Source: Polaromonas sp. A23 (GTDB taxonomy: Bacteria > Pseudomonadota > Gammaproteobacteria > Burkholderiales > Burkholderiaceae_C). Taken from it: 64,000 bases of DNA. The notes under the pieces are model-generated. The model saw nothing but the letters and a program-made list of their open reading frames with translations, ran no database searches and was not told the DNA's origin. The stretch spans positions 62,001 to 126,000 of the forward strand of contig NZ_MUNO01000037.1 in the NCBI RefSeq assembly GCF_002001015.1, given 5' to 3'. How positions within the stretch are numbered: position 1 is the stretch's first letter; every line of letters begins with the position of its first letter. Shown one piece after another: positions 10,093 through 19,309 of the stretch. The position numbers were made by a program, and so were the translations under genes.

Positions 10093-11772
10093 CTATCGGT
10101 TGCCGCCGCGGTTGCCACCGCCGCTGCGATTGCCCCCTCGATTTCCGCCGTTGCTGTTGCCACCCCCCCGACGCTGGCCTGGACCACTGCCACCGGTCCC
10201 ATTGTTACCACCGCCACCGCCACCACCACGGCGTTGCCCCTGGCCCGGCGCTTGACGCTGCCGGGTGAAGGTTTCAGCGCCTATGTAGCCAAAAGACGTT
10301 TTCATGGGGTCGGGTTGCGCACCGCCAGGCACTTTGTCGCCACGATCATCTCGACGTTTTTGTCCCGGTCCACCGGAGCCGCCGCCGAATTTGCCGGGGG
10401 ACGGGTTGTTACGCGGGCCAGCACCGGCGTTGCCGCCATTACCGCGACCACCCTTGCCGCCCCGACGGCGATTGCCTTCGCGCGGCGCTTCATTATTACG
10501 ATTCATTGGCGGCTGAAGATCAAGCGGATCGTGCCCAGCCTCCTCGTCCCGATCCGCGGCTTCGCCCGTACGGCCGGTTTCAGGCATGGCCTGAAGATCT
10601 GCCGGCCGGGTCCCGTTGTTGTCGGGACGATTGCGCCCGCCGCGCGAGCGATCGTTTCGTCGTGATCCACGCCCCATCCGGCTCTCCCCGGTATCGGCAT
10701 CGCCCGGCTCCCCGCCACCTCTTTTAGCGCCGCGGGGGTCTCCACGGGCTTCCGAACGCCCAACCGCGCTGGTCAGAGCGGCAATGTCGCGCTCGTCGAG
10801 TTCTACAAAAGCACCGCGTTTAAGGCCGCGCGGCAGCACCACGGCGCCGTAGCGGATGCGGATCAAGCGACTGACAGCATGGCCCACCGCCTCGAACATA
10901 CGACGCACCTCGCGGTTGCGCCCCTCCGAAATTGTCACCCGATACCAGCAGTTGGCACCCTCACCGCCGCCAGCCTCTATCGTGCTGAACTGAGCCAGGC
11001 CGTCGTCAAGCTGCACCCCATCAAGCAGGCGTCTTTTCTCTTCATCGTTCAGAGCCCCCAGCACGCGCACGGCGTATTCGCGTTCCAGGCCGAAACGGGG
11101 ATGCATCAGCTTGTTGGCCAACTCGCCGGAACTGGTCAGCAAGAGTAGGCCTTCGGTATTCAGGTCGAGCCTGCCGACCGATTGCCATTTCCCCTGGAAC
11201 AACTTGGGCAAGCGGCGAAATACCGTGGGGCGGTTTTGAGGGTCATCATGCGACACCACTTCACCGGAAGGCTTGTGATAGGCAATAACGCGCGGTGGCG
11301 GCGGATCAATACGGACCCGGATAGGTTTGCCATTGACCTTAACCAGGTCACCAAACTGGATGCGCTGACCGATGTGGGCTGGCTCTGCATTGACGGAAAT
11401 ACGCCCTTCCAGAATCAATTGTTCCATTTCCAGCCGCGATCCGAGCCCTGCCTGTGCCAGCACTTTATGCAGCTTGGGTGTTTCTGGCTGGGGCAATAAA
11501 ACTCGTTTGAGAGGTTCGAGTGCCACATCCTCTTCATCGGCATCGAACTTACCGGTGACCACGTCTTCAAAACGGGCCAGCGCCGGTTGCAGCATCACAG
11601 CGCGTTCAGGCTTGCCCGGCGCCACGGTGACCACCGCATCTGCAGAAGACGAATCAGTCGCTATCAAATCAGGAGCTGCCTGCGCTTGTGAATCAAGGGC
11701 TGGGGCCGTTTTTGACCCATCATCTGAGAAAGCCGGAGTGGCAGCCGGAGCCGGGTTGTCGTTTTGATTCAT
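10093..11772 (-). CDS. rluB: 23S rRNA pseudouridine(2605) synthase RluB with long Gly/Asn/Arg-rich tail
   Basis: Pseudouridine synthase acting on helix 89 of 23S rRNA. From the ATG at 11772 it has 559 residues: a disordered Ala/Ser/Asp-rich start, an S4 RNA-binding domain (about 100-155), and a catalytic domain with [13 protein letters not shown], where Asp203 is the expected nucleophile. A low-complexity C-terminus of roughly 190 residues follows, rich in Gly, Asn and Arg. A TTG start 27 bases upstream would overlap scpB and is less likely. Residues about 21-42 are encoded by a copy of the dispersed repeat. The tail resembles an RNA-binding RGG-type region. Confidence 0.93.
   Translation of the reverse strand: MNQNDNPAPAATPAFSDDGSKTAPALDSQAQAAPDLIATDSSSADAVVTVAPGKPERAVMLQPALARFEDVVTGKFDADEEDVALEPLKRVLLPQPETPKLHKVLAQAGLGSRLEMEQLILEGRISVNAEPAHIGQRIQFGDLVKVNGKPIRVRIDPPPPRVIAYHKPSGEVVSHDDPQNRPTVFRRLPKLFQGKWQSVGRLDLNTEGLLLLTSSGELANKLMHPRFGLEREYAVRVLGALNDEEKRRLLDGVQLDDGLAQFSTIEAGGGEGANCWYRVTISEGRNREVRRMFEAVGHAVSRLIRIRYGAVVLPRGLKRGAFVELDERDIAALTSAVGRSEARGDPRGAKRGGGEPGDADTGESRMGRGSRRNDRSRGGRNRPDNNGTRPADLQAMPETGRTGEAADRDEEAGHDPLDLQPPMNRNNEAPREGNRRRGGKGGRGNGGNAGAGPRNNPSPGKFGGGSGGPGQKRRDDRGDKVPGGAQPDPMKTSFGYIGAETFTRQRQAPGQGQRRGGGGGGGNNGTGGSGPGQRRGGGNSNGGNRGGNRSGGGNRGGNR
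11645..11712 (+). repeat. Intragenic copy of the ~60-bp dispersed repeat in rluB
   Basis: The plus strand reads ctatcaaatcaggagctgcc, then tgcgcttgtgaatcaagggc and tggggccgttttt. Aligned by eye with the intergenic copy at 50831-50897 it shares ct-tcaaat-a--agctgc--gcgc---tgaat-aagggc. It is translated on the opposite strand as about residues 21-42 of RluB, in a region expected to be disordered, with no frameshift. This is the clearest coding copy in the window. Confidence 0.68.
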
Positions 11773-11782
11773 GCGTTTACGT

Positions 11783-12496
11783 TCAGGCGTTGGGGTCAAT
11801 GGCCGTATGGCTATTCAAGGAGGTTTCCTGGATATCCGCAGGATCGACCGTGTCGGAAATGTCGCCAGGCGGCAGACCAGCCTCTGGCTCGCCTGTCACA
11901 TCGACCTCCGGCGGAAGCGCCTCATCCACGACGGGCGTGGTGGACATGCCAAATTCGATCTGCTCCAGCATGGAGGCCTGTGCCGCAGCATTGTCCGTCG
12001 CTGGTAATTGATCCAAAGATTCCAGCCCCAGATCGTCGAGGAACTGCCGCGTGGTTGCGTACAAACCCGGCCGCCCGACGGTTTCGCGATGGCCAATCAC
12101 TTCGACCCAACCCCTATCTTCGAGTTGCTTGAGAAGCATACTGTTGATCGTCACGCCGCGAATGTCTTCCATGTCGCCGCGGGTAACCGGCTGGCGATAG
12201 GCGATGATCGCCAAGGTCTCCAGCGTGGCGCGGGTATAGCGCGGTGGTTTTTCAGGATGCAGGCGGTCAAGGTACTCGTGCATCTGGGGCCGGCTCTGGA
12301 AACGCCAGCCAGTCGCAACGTGCACAAGTTCCACACCCCGCCCGCCCCAGTCGTTTTGCAGGTCCTCAAGCAGAAGCTTGAGGGTGTCTGCCGTGAGCGC
12401 CCCGTTGAACAAAACACCCATTTCGCGCAAAGGCAGCGGTTGCTGCGCGCAAATCAGTGCCGTTTCGAGGACGCGCTTGGCATCCGTCGTATTCAT
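11783..12496 (-). CDS. scpB: Segregation and condensation protein ScpB
   Basis: Kleisin-interacting winged-helix subunit of the SMC-ScpAB condensin. Visible signatures are [19 protein letters not shown] near the N-terminus, then [20 protein letters not shown] followed by DIRGV, which is highly conserved in ScpB. A Pro/Asp/Glu-rich tail follows. The 237 residues are normal. It lies upstream of rluB, a common pairing. scpA is not adjacent here, and the gap before it (12497-12600) shows no gene. Confidence 0.95.
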   Translation of the reverse strand: MNTTDAKRVLETALICAQQPLPLREMGVLFNGALTADTLKLLLEDLQNDWGGRGVELVHVATGWRFQSRPQMHEYLDRLHPEKPPRYTRATLETLAIIAYRQPVTRGDMEDIRGVTINSMLLKQLEDRGWVEVIGHRETVGRPGLYATTRQFLDDLGLESLDQLPATDNAAAQASMLEQIEFGMSTTPVVDEALPPEVDVTGEPEAGLPPGDISDTVDPADIQETSLNSHTAIDPNA

Positions 12497-12600
12497 GGTC
12501 TTGGTTCCGAAATGAGTCGAGATAAAGGCGCCAGGCGGCGCAGTTCACATTCATGCGCAACCACAACACCTGGGCGCGCCATGCGGCGGGTAGCAGAAAA

Positions 12601-13635
12601 CTACTGGACTTGATTGTATCCCAGCCCCAGTTGCTCCAGAGCCGTGAGCATATCCTCCGGCGGGGGGGCCGTGAACTCCAGGGATTCACCTGTTACGGGG
12701 TGGATAAACGCCAGTCTGCACGCGTGCAGGGCCTGCCGCGTCATGCCAGCGGCAGGTTTGCCGCCATAAACCTCGTCGGACACCAGCGGATGGCCAATGA
12801 AGGCCATATGAACCCGGATTTGATGGGTTCGTCCCGTGTGCAACCTGCAGCGCACCAGGCAAAAAGCCCCCTCTTGCTGCAACAAATACAAGTCGGTTGA
12901 AGCGGTTTTACCGGCATTTTTCTCCAGATCCACCACGGTCATGCGAAGACGGTTGCGCGGATCGCGCCCCATGGGCGCCTCAATCCTGCGCCCTTTGGGA
13001 CCCTGCCAGACGCCATGTACCAGCGCCAGGTACTCCCGGCTGACACTTCTCTCGGCAATCATGCTCACCAACTGGTCCATGACTTGGCGCCTGCGTGCCA
13101 CCACCATCAACCCGCTCGTATCCTTGTCCAGCCGGTGCACAATGCCGGCGCGCGGCAGGGTGCTGACCTGTTCGTCCCGCGCCAGCAACCCATTGAGCAG
13201 CGTGCCGCTCCAGTTTCCAGGCGCCGGATGGACCACCAGGCCGGCTGGTTTGTTGATGACCAATAAATGGTCGTCCTCAAACACAACGTCCAACGGAATT
13301 ATTTCGGGTTTGAAGGCCTGGCTTTGCGGCGTGGGCCTGAGCTCGATCTTCAGGTCGTCACCAGCCTTGACCTTGGTTGACGTCTTGGTAACCGTGACGC
13401 CATTGAGCTGCACCGCCGCGGCGTCGATCAGTTGCTGCAGATAGCTGCGGGAGAACTCCGGCACAATCGCCGCCAGCGCCCGATCAAGACGCGCCCCATG
13501 GCTCTCCACAGGAACATTCACCTCCCGCCACTCGGTCTCAACAGTGGCCTCACCGTCCTCGAGAACATCATCGCCAGGACGGAGCCCGGCTGCAGCGCTC
13601 GATATAATCAATTTGCTTTGTACAGAATCAGTCAT
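12601..13635 (-). CDS. rluD: 23S rRNA pseudouridine(1911/1915/1917) synthase RluD
   Basis: RluA-family enzyme modifying helix 69 of 23S rRNA. From the ATG at 13635 (MTDSVQSKL) it has 344 residues: an S4 domain (about 45-110) and a catalytic domain with HRLDKDTSGLMV, in which Asp170 is the nucleophile. Upstream in-frame codons to 13689 would run into the divergent bamD gene and are not needed. Its start is only 17 bases from the bamD start, so the two promoters must overlap each other or the coding ends. Confidence 0.95.
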   Translation of the reverse strand: MTDSVQSKLIISSAAAGLRPGDDVLEDGEATVETEWREVNVPVESHGARLDRALAAIVPEFSRSYLQQLIDAAAVQLNGVTVTKTSTKVKAGDDLKIELRPTPQSQAFKPEIIPLDVVFEDDHLLVINKPAGLVVHPAPGNWSGTLLNGLLARDEQVSTLPRAGIVHRLDKDTSGLMVVARRRQVMDQLVSMIAERSVSREYLALVHGVWQGPKGRRIEAPMGRDPRNRLRMTVVDLEKNAGKTASTDLYLLQQEGAFCLVRCRLHTGRTHQIRVHMAFIGHPLVSDEVYGGKPAAGMTRQALHACRLAFIHPVTGESLEFTAPPPEDMLTALEQLGLGYNQVQ

Positions 13636-13652
13636 CAAGAGGATCAATTGCG

Positions 13653-14477
13653 ATGTTTTCCACCAAATTATCGGTTGTTCCGGTGACACCCCACATTACT
13701 GCAGCGCTGCTTGCCTGCACACTTGTCCTCTTCGGCTGCTCCTCGACCGCAGTAAAGGATCCGACCACAGCCTGGAGCCCCAACAAAATTTATGCGGAAG
13801 CACGGGAAGAGGCCAGCTCCGGTGCCTATGACAAGGCCATCCCACTTTTTGAAAAACTCGAAGGCCGGGCGGCAGGAACACCGCTAGCCCAACAGGCCCA
13901 GCTTGAAAAAGCATATGCCCAGTTCAAGGGTGGTGAGCAAGCCCAAGCGCTGGCCACGCTGGACCGCTTCATCAAACTGCATCCAGCCAGTCCCGCGATC
14001 GATTACGCCCTGTATCTCAAGGGCCTGGTGACCTTCAACGAAAATCTGGGGATGTTCAGTTTTATCTACAAACAGGACCTCTCCGAACGAGACCAGAAAG
14101 CGGCCAAAGAGTCCTTCGAAGCCTTCAAGGAACTTGTCAACCGGTTCCCCGAGTCCAAATATTCGGCGGATGCGCGCCTGCGCATGACCTATATTGTCAA
14201 CTCCCTTGCCCAATATGAAGTTCACGTTGCGCGCTACTACTATTCGCGCGGAGCGTACGTCTCGGCCATCAACCGAGCCCAAGCCGCGATTACAGATTAC
14301 CGCGATGTTCCGGTGCTCGAGGAAGCCTTGTTCATTCTGTACAAGTCCTACGACGCCCTGAACATGACCCAGTTACGCGACGACACCAAACGCGTGATGG
14401 AAAAAAGCTATCCCCAAAGCGAATACCTGACCAAGGGGTTCAAATCGGTGGATACGCCTTGGTACAAGTTCTGGTAA
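13653..14477 (+). CDS. bamD: Outer membrane protein assembly factor BamD (ComL)
   Basis: Essential TPR lipoprotein of the BAM complex. It has a signal peptide with lipobox LFGC (Cys29), then TPR-like helices starting NKIYAEAREEASSGAYDKAI, and the typical FPESKYSADARLRMTYIVN and YYYSRGAYVSAINRAQAAI motifs. The 274 residues match the betaproteobacterial family. It is transcribed away from rluD with 17 bases between start codons. Its 3' end overlaps the convergent helicase gene by 38 bases. Confidence 0.96.
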   Translation: MFSTKLSVVPVTPHITAALLACTLVLFGCSSTAVKDPTTAWSPNKIYAEAREEASSGAYDKAIPLFEKLEGRAAGTPLAQQAQLEKAYAQFKGGEQAQALATLDRFIKLHPASPAIDYALYLKGLVTFNENLGMFSFIYKQDLSERDQKAAKESFEAFKELVNRFPESKYSADARLRMTYIVNSLAQYEVHVARYYYSRGAYVSAINRAQAAITDYRDVPVLEEALFILYKSYDALNMTQLRDDTKRVMEKSYPQSEYLTKGFKSVDTPWYKFW

Positions 14478-16446
14478 GCAGATCCAGCCTGTCACCGAGT
14501 TCTTCCTCTGAGGCCAGGCGCTGCATTGCAGGCAAAGCGCGCAGCAGTCGCTTGCCGTAACCCATGCCCGTAAGGCGGCCATCGCAGACAACCAGCACAC
14601 CTTGGTCAGTCTCCCGCCGAATCAGTCGGCCAGCGCCCTGCTTCAGCGCCACGGCCGCCTCCGGCAAAAAATAGTCGTTAAACGCATTTTTCCCCTCTGA
14701 CTCCAGGAGCCGCGACCGAGCCTCTACCATGGGATCGTTGGGCGGTGGAAAAGGCAGCTTGTCAATGATGACCAACTGCAACGCCTCACCGGGAACGTCA
14801 ATACCTTCCCAGAAGGAGGCCGACGCGACCAGCACACAACCCCGTGCGCCATTCCCATCGGCCTGGCGGAATCGCTCGATCAACGCACGCTTGGGCATGG
14901 CGCCCTGAACCAGAACCTCAATGTCGGACGAGCCATCAAACCTCGCCTGCAACGCCTCGCCGATCGTGCGTAACGCGCGCAGCGTGGTGGTCAGCACCAT
15001 CGTGCGCCCTCCCAGCCGCTGTGCCCAGTTTGCCGCCGAGGCTGCCACCGCAGTCGTGTGCGCGGGATCACCGGGCTTGGGGAAATTGCGTGGAACGTAA
15101 AGGGCTGCCTGGCTGGCATAGTCGAAAGGACTGCCTACTTGTAAAACCGGGGCGCCGGTTAAGCCACAAGGCTGCGTAAACCAGCTCAGTTGCTCGTCGT
15201 CACCCAGCGTGGCTGAAGTAAAAATCCATGATTTGGCGGCCGCCTTGTCGTCGGTAAATACGCGGGCCTGAATGGCCTGCGCAATGTCCAGCGGCGACTC
15301 CACCAGCCGCAACTGCGTACCGATATCGAGCCAGCGAACACTGCCCGCCGCGGCAGGAAGAAGGAACCCGCGGGCGCGCTGTTCCAATTCCGTGGCACGC
15401 TCATGCAATCGTTCGAAATCTGGCGCGATTTCATTGACCGTCGCGAGGGTGTCGCAAGTGACGGACAGGGTCTCACACACCGCCCCCAGCGCAGCACTCC
15501 AGGCAGCGGCGTCCACTGCATCGGGCGTTGCCTCATTCCAGCGCAGCTTGCTCCCGGGAAAAGCCTTACCAACACACAAACGCAAATCGCGCGCCGCGTG
15601 CTCAGTTGCACTCGCGACCGACTGCCAATCCTGCAAGCCACGTGCCAGTTGCAACCCAGCGCCGAGAAGGTCTCGCGAAAAATCGAGCAATTGTCCGGTA
15701 GACAGATTTGTCCCCAGAAACTGCACACCGGTTTCGTTGAGTTGGTGCGCCTCATCAAAAATGGCGATCCTGACCGTAGGAAGCAGCTCCGCCACGCCGG
15801 ATTCGCGCACCGCCAGATCCGCAAAGAAAAGATGATGGTTGATCACGACCACATCGGCGGCCAGGGCCTCGCGACGCGCGTGATTCACATGACAGGCGCG
15901 AAAGCGTGGACACTGCGCACCCAGGCAGTTTTCCCGGGTGGAGGTGACCCAGGGGATCACCGGCGACCGCTCGTCCAGGCCCGGGAGCTCGGCCAGATCG
16001 CCGGTCTCCGTGACACGCGCCCATTCCTCGACCTTCGCTAGAGTGCGCAGAGAACTCCTTTCGGGAAAGTTCGGGTCATGGCGAGCCATTTCCATCCGGT
16101 GCAGGCAGAGGTAGCTACCGCGCCCCTTGAGCAAGGCGGTGCTTACGGGCACCCCCAGGGCTTTGACCAGAGTTGGCAGGTCCCGTCCGAACAATTGGTC
16201 CTGCAGGGCCTTGGTGGCCGTGGAAAGCAGCACCCGTTCCCCACTGAGCAAGGCCGGAACCAGATAGGAAAAGGTTTTCCCCACGCCAGTGCTGGCTTCC
16301 ACCACAAGCGGGGAAGCTCCTTCGATGGCGCGTGCGACGGCAATCGCCATATCGGTCTGCCCCGTTCGAGGCACAAAATGTTCAGCGGCACGCGACAGCA
16401 CGCCATTGGGGGCAAAAGCCTCCAGGACTTGGGCTTCCAGATTCAT
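14440..16446 (-). CDS. ATP-dependent DNA helicase, DinG/YoaA type
   Basis: Superfamily 2 iron-sulfur helicase of the XPD/DinG group, acting in DNA repair and replication conflict resolution. It has Walker A ASTGVGKT (about residues 51-58), a DEAH box (FDEAHQL), and the cluster cysteines at YLCLHR and CLGAQCPRFRAC. The C-terminal helicase half ends QGAGRLIRRETDQGVLVVCD. The 668 residues match YoaA/DinG proteins; which of the two is unclear, so no symbol is given. Its start overlaps the YdcH-like stop by one base (TGATG), and its end overlaps bamD. Confidence 0.93.
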   Translation of the reverse strand: MNLEAQVLEAFAPNGVLSRAAEHFVPRTGQTDMAIAVARAIEGASPLVVEASTGVGKTFSYLVPALLSGERVLLSTATKALQDQLFGRDLPTLVKALGVPVSTALLKGRGSYLCLHRMEMARHDPNFPERSSLRTLAKVEEWARVTETGDLAELPGLDERSPVIPWVTSTRENCLGAQCPRFRACHVNHARREALAADVVVINHHLFFADLAVRESGVAELLPTVRIAIFDEAHQLNETGVQFLGTNLSTGQLLDFSRDLLGAGLQLARGLQDWQSVASATEHAARDLRLCVGKAFPGSKLRWNEATPDAVDAAAWSAALGAVCETLSVTCDTLATVNEIAPDFERLHERATELEQRARGFLLPAAAGSVRWLDIGTQLRLVESPLDIAQAIQARVFTDDKAAAKSWIFTSATLGDDEQLSWFTQPCGLTGAPVLQVGSPFDYASQAALYVPRNFPKPGDPAHTTAVAASAANWAQRLGGRTMVLTTTLRALRTIGEALQARFDGSSDIEVLVQGAMPKRALIERFRQADGNGARGCVLVASASFWEGIDVPGEALQLVIIDKLPFPPPNDPMVEARSRLLESEGKNAFNDYFLPEAAVALKQGAGRLIRRETDQGVLVVCDGRLTGMGYGKRLLRALPAMQRLASEEELGDRLDLLTRTCTKAYPPI

Positions 16447-16649
16447 CAGGCGGGCTCGGGTGGATCGAGGGAGAGCTCAAGCTGCGATATCTGGTCACGC
16501 AGGAGCAGTCGACGTTTTTTGAGGCGCCTGAGCATCAACTCGTCGATCGGCACGGCATGCGATGCGAAGTCAACCATGGCATTGAGGTCTGCGTGTTCGA
16601 TTTTGAGGTCAATCAGGCGGCGCTCCGGAGAGTGCAGGTTGGAGTCCAA
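16446..16649 (-). CDS. YdcH-family (DUF465) small coiled-coil protein
   Basis: A 67-residue protein of the YdcH/DUF465 family, function unknown. The helical pattern RRLIDLKIEHADLNAMVD, then DELMLRRLKKRRLLLRDQIS, is characteristic (xxLkkeHxxLdxxI...LKkkKLxLKDxI). It appears to start at a TTG at 16649, because an in-frame TAA lies just upstream and no ATG precedes the conserved part. It is translationally coupled to the downstream helicase through a one-base stop/start overlap. Confidence 0.82.
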   Translation of the reverse strand: MDSNLHSPERRLIDLKIEHADLNAMVDFASHAVPIDELMLRRLKKRRLLLRDQISQLELSLDPPEPA

Positions 16650-16734
16650 GTTTTTTTATCCAGACAGGCAGCTTCATCTGATAATACGTCGATTACGGAG
16701 ATAAATCGAGTCCACATGACTCGGCCATTTCAAT

Positions 16735-17493
16735 ATGTCCAAAGGCTATCGAATCACAGCGTCCACCGGCATCCACAAGGGGGACCGCGACTACCAGCAG
16801 GATCAGGTGGCCCTGCTCAGCCACTCGCGCATCGCCGGGTGCATGTTAGGCATCGTGGCCGATGGCATGGGCGGACGCAGTGGCGGACGCAAGGCCTCAG
16901 ACCAGGTCATGATGACCGCCAAACAGCTGTTTGAGCGTTATGCCCCGGCCACAGACGATGCTGCGGCCATGCTCAGTCAACTTGTGGAAGAAGCCCACAC
17001 CGTGATCAAGCTGACGGCTATTTCTGCCGAGCAGGAGCCTCACAGCACGCTTGCCGCATTCCTGATCAACCCTGGCGGAGATTGCCACTGGGCGCATGCC
17101 GGCGACTCGCGCATCTATCATTTCCACGGCTCAAAACTCGTCAAACGAACAATCGACCACTCTTATGTCCAGACATTGGTGGACAAAGGCGAGATTACCG
17201 AAGAAGAAGCCAATGTCCATCCACAGTCGAATATTCTGATGGGTTGCCTCGGCACCGAAGAGGCCCCGCCTGTCAGCCTGCACTTCATCCCACAGCTGCG
17301 CCCCGGTGACTCCCTGATCGCATGCAGCGACGGAGTTTGGCACTATTTCAGCCCCAGCGAGATGGGTTCCGCACTTTCAATGCTCTCCCCTCGGGAAGCC
17401 ACGGAATTCCTGATTCAAAAAGCCAGGTCGCGCGCGCACGGCGGAGGAGACAATTTGTCCCTGGTTATTGTCAAACTGGAAGCGCTGGCCTAA
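16735..17493 (+). CDS. PP2C-type serine/threonine protein phosphatase
   Basis: Metal-dependent protein phosphatase (PPM/PP2C). The 252 residues carry the family motifs in order: GDRDYQQDQ (motif 1 Asp), GIVADGMGG (motif 2), HAGDSRIYHF (motif 5), LIACSDGVWHYF (motif 8) and GGGDNLSLVIVKL (motif 11). All predicted metal-binding aspartates are present, so it should be active. No kinase gene is adjacent. It is divergent from the YdcH-like gene, with GATAATAC near 16678 as a possible -10. It is convergent with the next gene, 9 bases away. Confidence 0.92.
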   Translation: MSKGYRITASTGIHKGDRDYQQDQVALLSHSRIAGCMLGIVADGMGGRSGGRKASDQVMMTAKQLFERYAPATDDAAAMLSQLVEEAHTVIKLTAISAEQEPHSTLAAFLINPGGDCHWAHAGDSRIYHFHGSKLVKRTIDHSYVQTLVDKGEITEEEANVHPQSNILMGCLGTEEAPPVSLHFIPQLRPGDSLIACSDGVWHYFSPSEMGSALSMLSPREATEFLIQKARSRAHGGGDNLSLVIVKLEALA

Positions 17494-17502
17494 GCCATCT
17501 GC

Positions 17503-18144
17503 TTATTTTGACGCGGGTAAAGGTGCCGCCGGTGCCTTTGTCTGTTCGCGCTGCTTCTTGTCGCGACTGGCTTTTCTTTCCATCGCCTCCTGCTGCTTGG
17601 CATTGAATTTTTTTACCTCTTCAGCAGTGGCCGCCTGTTTTTCCGCTCGAGCTCGCGCCATATCCTTTGATCCTTGGAGCCTGTTGGCCGCTTCATTTGC
17701 GTTGAGCGCTTCGTTTTGCTGCAAGGCACCCCGCTCTTCAGCCTTTTGACGGGTACGCTCTTCCCGCTCTTTTGTGTCCTCCAGCGCCTGCGTGCGCCGC
17801 TCAGCCGCTTGCTGCAGCGCTTCAAGAGAAGACTTTTCCTCTGTTTTGCGTATCTGATCTGCGGCCTTTTGGCGACGCTCCTGCTCATTGAGCGCAACTT
17901 CACGCAGTTTGAGTCCGGCCATCGCCTCCCGTCGCCTGGGTTTGACGGAATTCAGGCAACTGTTAACAAAGAACTTTGTGTAACAAATCGCGTCTTCCGC
18001 ATCAAAAGCTTCCTCCAGTTTCAGCCGCTCAGCAGTGATTTGTTGCCTTTCCGCGTCAATCGCGGCGATGGCGGCGTCCCCCGTCTGGCCTTTGGCGAAA
18101 AAACCCAAGCCAGAAAGAAGCAGTAGAACAACAAGTTTTTTCAT
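17503..18144 (-). CDS. Predicted secreted coiled-coil protein, function unknown
   Basis: No family recognised. The 213 residues begin with a signal peptide (KKLVVLLLLSGLGFFAKGQ). A small region with two cysteines follows (DAICYTKFFVNSCLNS), which could form a disulfide. Then comes a long charged coiled coil rich in Glu, Arg, Lys, Gln and Ala up to about residue 195, and a short Pro/Ala tail. Its start overlaps the zapE stop as ATGA, so it is coupled to zapE. A periplasmic location is inferred from the signal. Confidence 0.75.
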   Translation of the reverse strand: MKKLVVLLLLSGLGFFAKGQTGDAAIAAIDAERQQITAERLKLEEAFDAEDAICYTKFFVNSCLNSVKPRRREAMAGLKLREVALNEQERRQKAADQIRKTEEKSSLEALQQAAERRTQALEDTKEREERTRQKAEERGALQQNEALNANEAANRLQGSKDMARARAEKQAATAEEVKKFNAKQQEAMERKASRDKKQREQTKAPAAPLPASK

Positions 18145-19241
18145 GTCAGGGTAGTGTCCACGTTCCTGCGCTCCAGCGCCAGAAATTCGGTTGACTGCAT
18201 CTCGTTGAGCCGCGAGACAGTCCGGGGAAATTCATGGGCCAAAGGTCCTTCCGTATACAACGCCTCCGGTGGGACTTCTGCCGACATGATGAGCTTGACG
18301 CGGCGGTCATACAACACGTCAACCAGCCAGGTAAAGCGCCGCGCTTCAGACGCCATCCGCACAGGCATGTACGGAACATCGCTGAGCAGCACAGTGTGGA
18401 ACTGGGTGGCAATTTCCAGATAGTCATTTTGCGAACGCGGCCCACCGCACAGCGTCTTGAAGTCGAACCAAACCACACCACCTGCCTTGCGCCGGGCATG
18501 AATCTGGCGTGCTTCAATATTCAAAATCGGCGGCTCGTCATGTGACTCTGCCAGGCGCTCAAAAGTTTCCCGCATTTCGATATCTGCTGCCGGACCCAGC
18601 GGCGTGTGGTACAGCTTCACCTGTTCCAGGGTGCGCCGGCGGTAGTCGGTACCGTTGTCCACGCTGATCACCTCCAGGTTCTGCTTGAGCAGGGCAATCG
18701 CTGGAAGAATGCGGTCCCGATGCAGGCCATTGGGGTACAACTCATCCGGATGGAAATTGGACGTGGTGACAAATCCCACCCCGTTATCGAACAGGGCCGC
18801 CAGCAACCGGTGCAAGATCATGGCATCCGTGATGTCGGCAACATGAAATTCGTCGAAGCAAATCAACCGGTAACGCTTGGCAATCTGTCTGCCCAACTCA
18901 TCAAGCGGGTTGACGGTTCCCTGCAGATCGCGCAGTTCCCGGTGCACCTCGCGCATGAACTCATGAAAATGCAGCCGCGTCTTGCGTTTCAGAGGGACTG
19001 CGTTGTAGAAGCAATCCATGAGAAAACTTTTGCCGCGCCCGACCCCGCCGTGCATGTAAACGCCACGCGGAATATCGGGGCGGTTGATGAGCTTCTTCAG
19101 CGCATTGGAGCGTTGCTCCTTGAAGTCCGCCCACTCCCGCGAGCAGCGGTCCAGCGCTTCGATGGCCCGCAACTGAGCGGGATCGCTCTGGTAGCCGCGG
19201 ACAGCGAGTTCGGCCTCGTACTGCTCGATAACCGAAGTCAT
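18141..19241 (-). CDS. zapE: Cell division protein ZapE (AFG1-like ATPase)
   Basis: AAA-type ATPase of the AFG1/ZapE family, which acts on the Z-ring under stress. From the ATG at 19241 (MTSVIEQYEAEL) it has 366 residues. Walker A is GGVGRGKS, Walker B is RLICFDEFHV, followed by TSNFHPDELYPNGLHRDRILP, a family signature. A longer frame to 19667 only runs through the antisense of lpd. It is 68 bases downstream of lpd in the same direction and overlaps the coiled-coil gene by 4 bases. Confidence 0.94.
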   Translation of the reverse strand: MTSVIEQYEAELAVRGYQSDPAQLRAIEALDRCSREWADFKEQRSNALKKLINRPDIPRGVYMHGGVGRGKSFLMDCFYNAVPLKRKTRLHFHEFMREVHRELRDLQGTVNPLDELGRQIAKRYRLICFDEFHVADITDAMILHRLLAALFDNGVGFVTTSNFHPDELYPNGLHRDRILPAIALLKQNLEVISVDNGTDYRRRTLEQVKLYHTPLGPAADIEMRETFERLAESHDEPPILNIEARQIHARRKAGGVVWFDFKTLCGGPRSQNDYLEIATQFHTVLLSDVPYMPVRMASEARRFTWLVDVLYDRRVKLIMSAEVPPEALYTEGPLAHEFPRTVSRLNEMQSTEFLALERRNVDTTLT

Positions 19242-19309
19242 AAGCCGGCTGGGCCGCTCCGGGCGGCAGCGATCCGCACGAAGTGGAAAGGCGTGGCAGC
19301 CGGCATTTC

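Noticed and set aside
17017..17046. Repeat-like gctatttctgccgagcagg in the PP2C gene
   Set aside because: It lies in a conserved catalytic-domain region and matches the repeat in too few positions.
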